NCBI RefSeq assembly: GCF_023349185.1
Contig: NZ_JAKIKY010000001.1
Span: forward strand, 248,001-312,000
Source: Shewanella aquimarina
GTDB lineage: Bacteria; Pseudomonadota; Gammaproteobacteria; Enterobacterales; Shewanellaceae
Direction: 5' to 3'
Length of the DNA: 64,000 nt
The position numbers were made by a program, and so were the translations under genes. This document shows, one piece after another, positions 61,390 through 64,000 of this stretch; the stretch's first letter is position 1, and every line of letters begins with the position of its first letter. The notes under the pieces are model-generated. The model made no database searches. It was given only the letters and a program-made list of their open reading frames with translations, and was not told where the DNA came from.

Positions 61390-63534
61390 ATGAAATTGAA
61401 CCTTATCGCCTTTGCCGTCGTCGGCGCCTTATCGACCACAGTACTGCTCAGTGGTTGTCAAACAAGCAATGCGCCCACACAGGCCGCCGCCGGTATGGAA
61501 GCGCAAAACCCACTGATGCAAGCCAGCACGCTGCAATACCAGGCACCCGATTTTAGCCAGATCAAGGATGAGCATTTCGAGCACGCCCTCGAGCAAGGCA
61601 TAGAAGAGCATCATGCACAGGTATTGGCCATTGCCGACAACAAGGAGCCCGCCACCTTTGCCAACACTATCGTGGCGCTGGAGACCAGCGGCGAGCTGCT
61701 GACCCGCGCCTCCAAGGTGTTCTACAACCTGACTGGGTCTAACAGCAACCCCGCCCTACGTAAGCTACAGGGCGAGATGGCCCCTAAGATGGCCGCTCAC
61801 TCAGACAACATCCACCTCAACGGCAAGTTGTTTGCCCGCATCGATAGCCTGTATCAGCGCCGCAACACCTTAGGGCTAACGGCCGAAGAGGTGCGCCTTA
61901 TAGAGATCTACCACCAACGCTTCGTCATGGCGGGTGCCAAGCTGACCGAGGCACAAAAGGCCGAGATACGCCTGCTGAACGAAGAGCAGTCTAAGCTCAC
62001 CAACGAATTTGGTCAGCGCCTGCTAAGGCTCACCAAGGAGATCGCCGTCGTCGTCGACAGTGTCGATGAGCTGAAGGGGCTGTCAGAGAGTGAGATCCGC
62101 GCCGCCAAGGCCGATGCCAAAGCCGCCGGACATGAAGGCAAGTATCTGATCAATATCACCAATACCACTCGTCAGCCTATCCTAGCCAAGCTGGAAAACC
62201 GAGAGCTACGCCAGCAGGTGTGGCAGGCCTCATCTAATCGCGGCATGAGCGGCGACAACGAAACCGCATCTCTGGTTGCCCGCCTGGCACAGCTGCGCGC
62301 CGAGCGTGCCAAACTCCTGGGTTACGATAGCTGGGCCGACTATCGCCTGACGCCGCAGATGGCCAAGACCCCGGAAGCCGTCTATCAGATGTTCGGTTCT
62401 ATGGTGCCCGCCGTGGTGGCCAACACCCAGAAGGAAGCCGACGATATCCAGGCGATGATCGACAAGACTGGCGGCGACTTCACCCTGGCCCCGTGGGATT
62501 GGGCCTTCTATGCCGAGAAGGTGCGTAAAGACAAATTCGATCTCGACAGCGCCGCCATCAAACCTTACTTCGAGTTTGAACGTGTGCTCAAGGACGGCGT
62601 GTTCTTCACCCTGGAGCGTCTCTATGGCGTGACCCTCAAGCCGCGCCCGGATCTGCCTGTCTACCATGAAGATGTGAAGGCCTATGAGATGTTTGACGCC
62701 GACGGCAGCTCGATGGCGATCTTCTACGCAGACTACTTTGCCCGCGAAGGCAAACGCGGCGGCGCCTGGATGAGCTCCTTCGTGACTCAGTCAAAACTTC
62801 TGAACCAGAAGCCTGTGGTGGTCAACGTGATGAACATCAAGAAGGCACCAGAGGGTGAGCCGACCTTCGTCAGCTACGACGAGGTCACCACCATGTTCCA
62901 CGAGATGGGCCATGGCACCCACGGCATGTTCTCTAAGGTGACCTACCCTAGCCTGTCGGGCACGGCCGTTTCCCGCGACTTTGTCGAGTTCCCCTCGACC
63001 TTCGAAGAAGATTGGGCGGCTCACCCCGAGGTGCTGGCCAACTACGCCAAGCACTACGAGACGGGCGAAGTGATCCCCGACGACCTGCTGCAGAAACTGC
63101 TGAAATCACGCAGCTTCAATCAGGGCTTCGACACCCTGGAGTATATGGCGGCGGCCCTGGTGGATCTCGAGTGGCACTCACTGAGCGCCGACGCGCCGCT
63201 GCAGGATGTGGCCGAATTCGAAGCCAAGGCGCTTAAGAAACACGGCATCAATATCGCCGCCGTACCGCCACGCTACAAGTCGACCTACTTCGCCCACGCC
63301 TTCCCCGGCGGTTACTCGGCCAGCTACTACGCCTACATGTGGAGCGAGATCCTGGCGGCGGATGCCTTCGCCTATGTGCAGACCCAGGGCGGTCTTAACC
63401 GCGAGATTGGCATGAAGTACCGTAAGACCATCCGCGAGGTCGGCAACAGCGTGCCGCCGATGGAGGCCTACAAGGCCTTTAGAGGTCAGGCGCCGACCAC
63501 AGAGGCGCTGCTAAAACGCCGCGGTCTCAACTAA
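61390..63534 (+). CDS. dcp: M3-family peptidyl-dipeptidase (Dcp type), lipoprotein
   Basis: The 714-residue precursor has a lipoprotein signal with lipobox LLSGC at Cys23. The catalytic HEMGH is at 504-508 within FHEMGHGTHGMFS, and the family end region FAHAFPGGYSASYYAYMWSEILAADAF is intact. Dcp releases C-terminal dipeptides; the lipid anchor places this one at the periplasmic face of a membrane, unlike cytoplasmic E. coli Dcp. AAGGAAG precedes the ATG. A terminator follows. Confidence 0.92.
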   Translation: MKLNLIAFAVVGALSTTVLLSGCQTSNAPTQAAAGMEAQNPLMQASTLQYQAPDFSQIKDEHFEHALEQGIEEHHAQVLAIADNKEPATFANTIVALETSGELLTRASKVFYNLTGSNSNPALRKLQGEMAPKMAAHSDNIHLNGKLFARIDSLYQRRNTLGLTAEEVRLIEIYHQRFVMAGAKLTEAQKAEIRLLNEEQSKLTNEFGQRLLRLTKEIAVVVDSVDELKGLSESEIRAAKADAKAAGHEGKYLINITNTTRQPILAKLENRELRQQVWQASSNRGMSGDNETASLVARLAQLRAERAKLLGYDSWADYRLTPQMAKTPEAVYQMFGSMVPAVVANTQKEADDIQAMIDKTGGDFTLAPWDWAFYAEKVRKDKFDLDSAAIKPYFEFERVLKDGVFFTLERLYGVTLKPRPDLPVYHEDVKAYEMFDADGSSMAIFYADYFAREGKRGGAWMSSFVTQSKLLNQKPVVVNVMNIKKAPEGEPTFVSYDEVTTMFHEMGHGTHGMFSKVTYPSLSGTAVSRDFVEFPSTFEEDWAAHPEVLANYAKHYETGEVIPDDLLQKLLKSRSFNQGFDTLEYMAAALVDLEWHSLSADAPLQDVAEFEAKALKKHGINIAAVPPRYKSTYFAHAFPGGYSASYYAYMWSEILAADAFAYVQTQGGLNREIGMKYRKTIREVGNSVPPMEAYKAFRGQAPTTEALLKRRGLN

Positions 63535-63566
63535 GCGAATTCCCGTTAAAGGGGAATATTAACCAT

Positions 63567-63597
63567 AAAAAAATGCCGCTCCATGAGCGGCATTTTT
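63567..63597 (+). terminator. Terminator after dcp
   Basis: AAAATGCCGCTC and GAGCGGCATTTTT pair around CAT, with A- and T-runs. Confidence 0.93.
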
Positions 63598-63625
63598 CTG
63601 TCTGTGTGGTATCGACAGGTCACTT

Positions 63626-63787
63626 ATACCAATCGTAATAAACAATTGATCATTCTAGCTTGTTAAAACACTCGATAACTGTATTAGTATTTTTAATTGT
63701 AGAATAACTACTTATCTAAAAATCCTGCTTTGTTCTCAAGCGTTTTGCCTGCGCTATTTCTGATCACATATTTACTGTGATTGGTAT
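63626..63787 (+). mobile_element. 162-bp miniature inverted-repeat element, copy 3
   Basis: Same termini (ATACCAATC / GATTGGTAT), length and interior landmarks as copy 1, in the same orientation, with scattered substitutions. Its right end overlaps the stop codon of the converging antiporter gene by one base. Confidence 0.87.
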
Positions 63788-64000
63788 TAAACCGGACGGT
63801 TAGCCTTATGACGCAGCACCAGAATGCTTACCACAAACACCCCACTACAGGCTGCCAGTCCCGCGCCGACCGACTCGGTAAAGCCCAGCACGGTATACCC
63901 CACCAGGCTGATCCCCGCCACGATGAGGGCATAGGGTAGCTGAGTCAGCACATGGTCTATGTGGTGACAGTTCGCCCCGGTAGACGACAGGATAGTAGTA
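63787..64000 (-). CDS. NhaC-family Na+/H+ antiporter, C-terminal fragment (5' end outside window)
   Basis: The last 70 residues are visible, beginning TTILSSTGANCHHIDHVLTQ and continuing LPYALIVAGISLVGYTVLGF, then a final hydrophobic helix and RHKANRPV. The motif SSTG-C-HIDHV-TQLPYA is the NhaC-family signature near the C-terminus. These inner-membrane proteins exchange Na+ for H+. The gene runs off the window. Its TAA stop touches the end of a mobile repeat, which may have set the present C-terminus. Confidence 0.82.
   Translation of the reverse strand, partial: TTILSSTGANCHHIDHVLTQLPYALIVAGISLVGYTVLGFTESVGAGLAACSGVFVVSILVLRHKANRPV

Overview
The window reads as a piece of a Shewanella chromosome (moderately GC-rich gammaproteobacterium). 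The evidence is gene content and order: the 3' part of an MtrB-type outer-membrane barrel of the extracellular electron-transfer locus, followed by a CdaR / glycerate permease / glycerate kinase / PanP block, then menA, gnd, a DUF3612 regulator, a complete liuR-liuABCDE-CoA-transferase leucine-catabolism operon, and tdk. The species cannot be fixed from sequence alone. No tRNA, rRNA, phage, CRISPR or defence module was seen.

Layout. 1-13.4 kb: mtrB tail, a 162-bp miniature inverted-repeat element, cdaR, an RluA-type pseudouridine synthase, a TDT-family exporter divergent from a YeiE-like LysR regulator, an AT-richer islet with a DUF4344 metallopeptidase, a universal stress protein, a PuuD-like amidotransferase, a GntP permease and glxK. 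Two related palindromes (TGTGC-N4-GCACA type) precede the amidotransferase and the permease and are candidate CdaR operators. 13.5-24 kb: panP, DUF393, AraC + azlCD + NIPSNAP, a VOC / GyrI-like / WYL cluster, phosphohexomutase, and a periplasmic-binding protein paired with a diguanylate cyclase. 24-43 kb: second pseudouridine synthase, kefGB, metA with an overlapping acetyltransferase gene, lipoproteins, ompW with a perfect FNR-type site, a repeat-rich 1.3-kb region with one possible small gene, tesB, two SDRs, menA, a DUF3612 regulator, gnd, and a MarR/oxidoreductase pair. 43-64 kb: two chemoreceptors, prpE divergent from the liu operon, another solute-binding protein, tdk, a Dcp-type lipoprotein peptidase, and the tail of an NhaC antiporter.

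How genes work together. The liu operon converts isovaleryl-CoA to acetoacetate and acetyl-CoA and then activates acetoacetate; liuR and the divergent prpE share one palindromic control region. cdaR, gntP and glxK form a glycerate uptake and phosphorylation set. kefG and kefB form an antiporter with its ancillary oxidoreductase.

The most unusual property is not one gene. At least fifteen gene boundaries carry short degenerate tandem repeats (units of 6-39 bp, mostly 12-17 bp). Each locus has its own unit sequence, and the arrays often include the stop codon of the preceding gene or the Shine-Dalgarno/start codon of the next. A second, unrelated repeat family is three copies of a 162-bp element with ATACCAATC termini.
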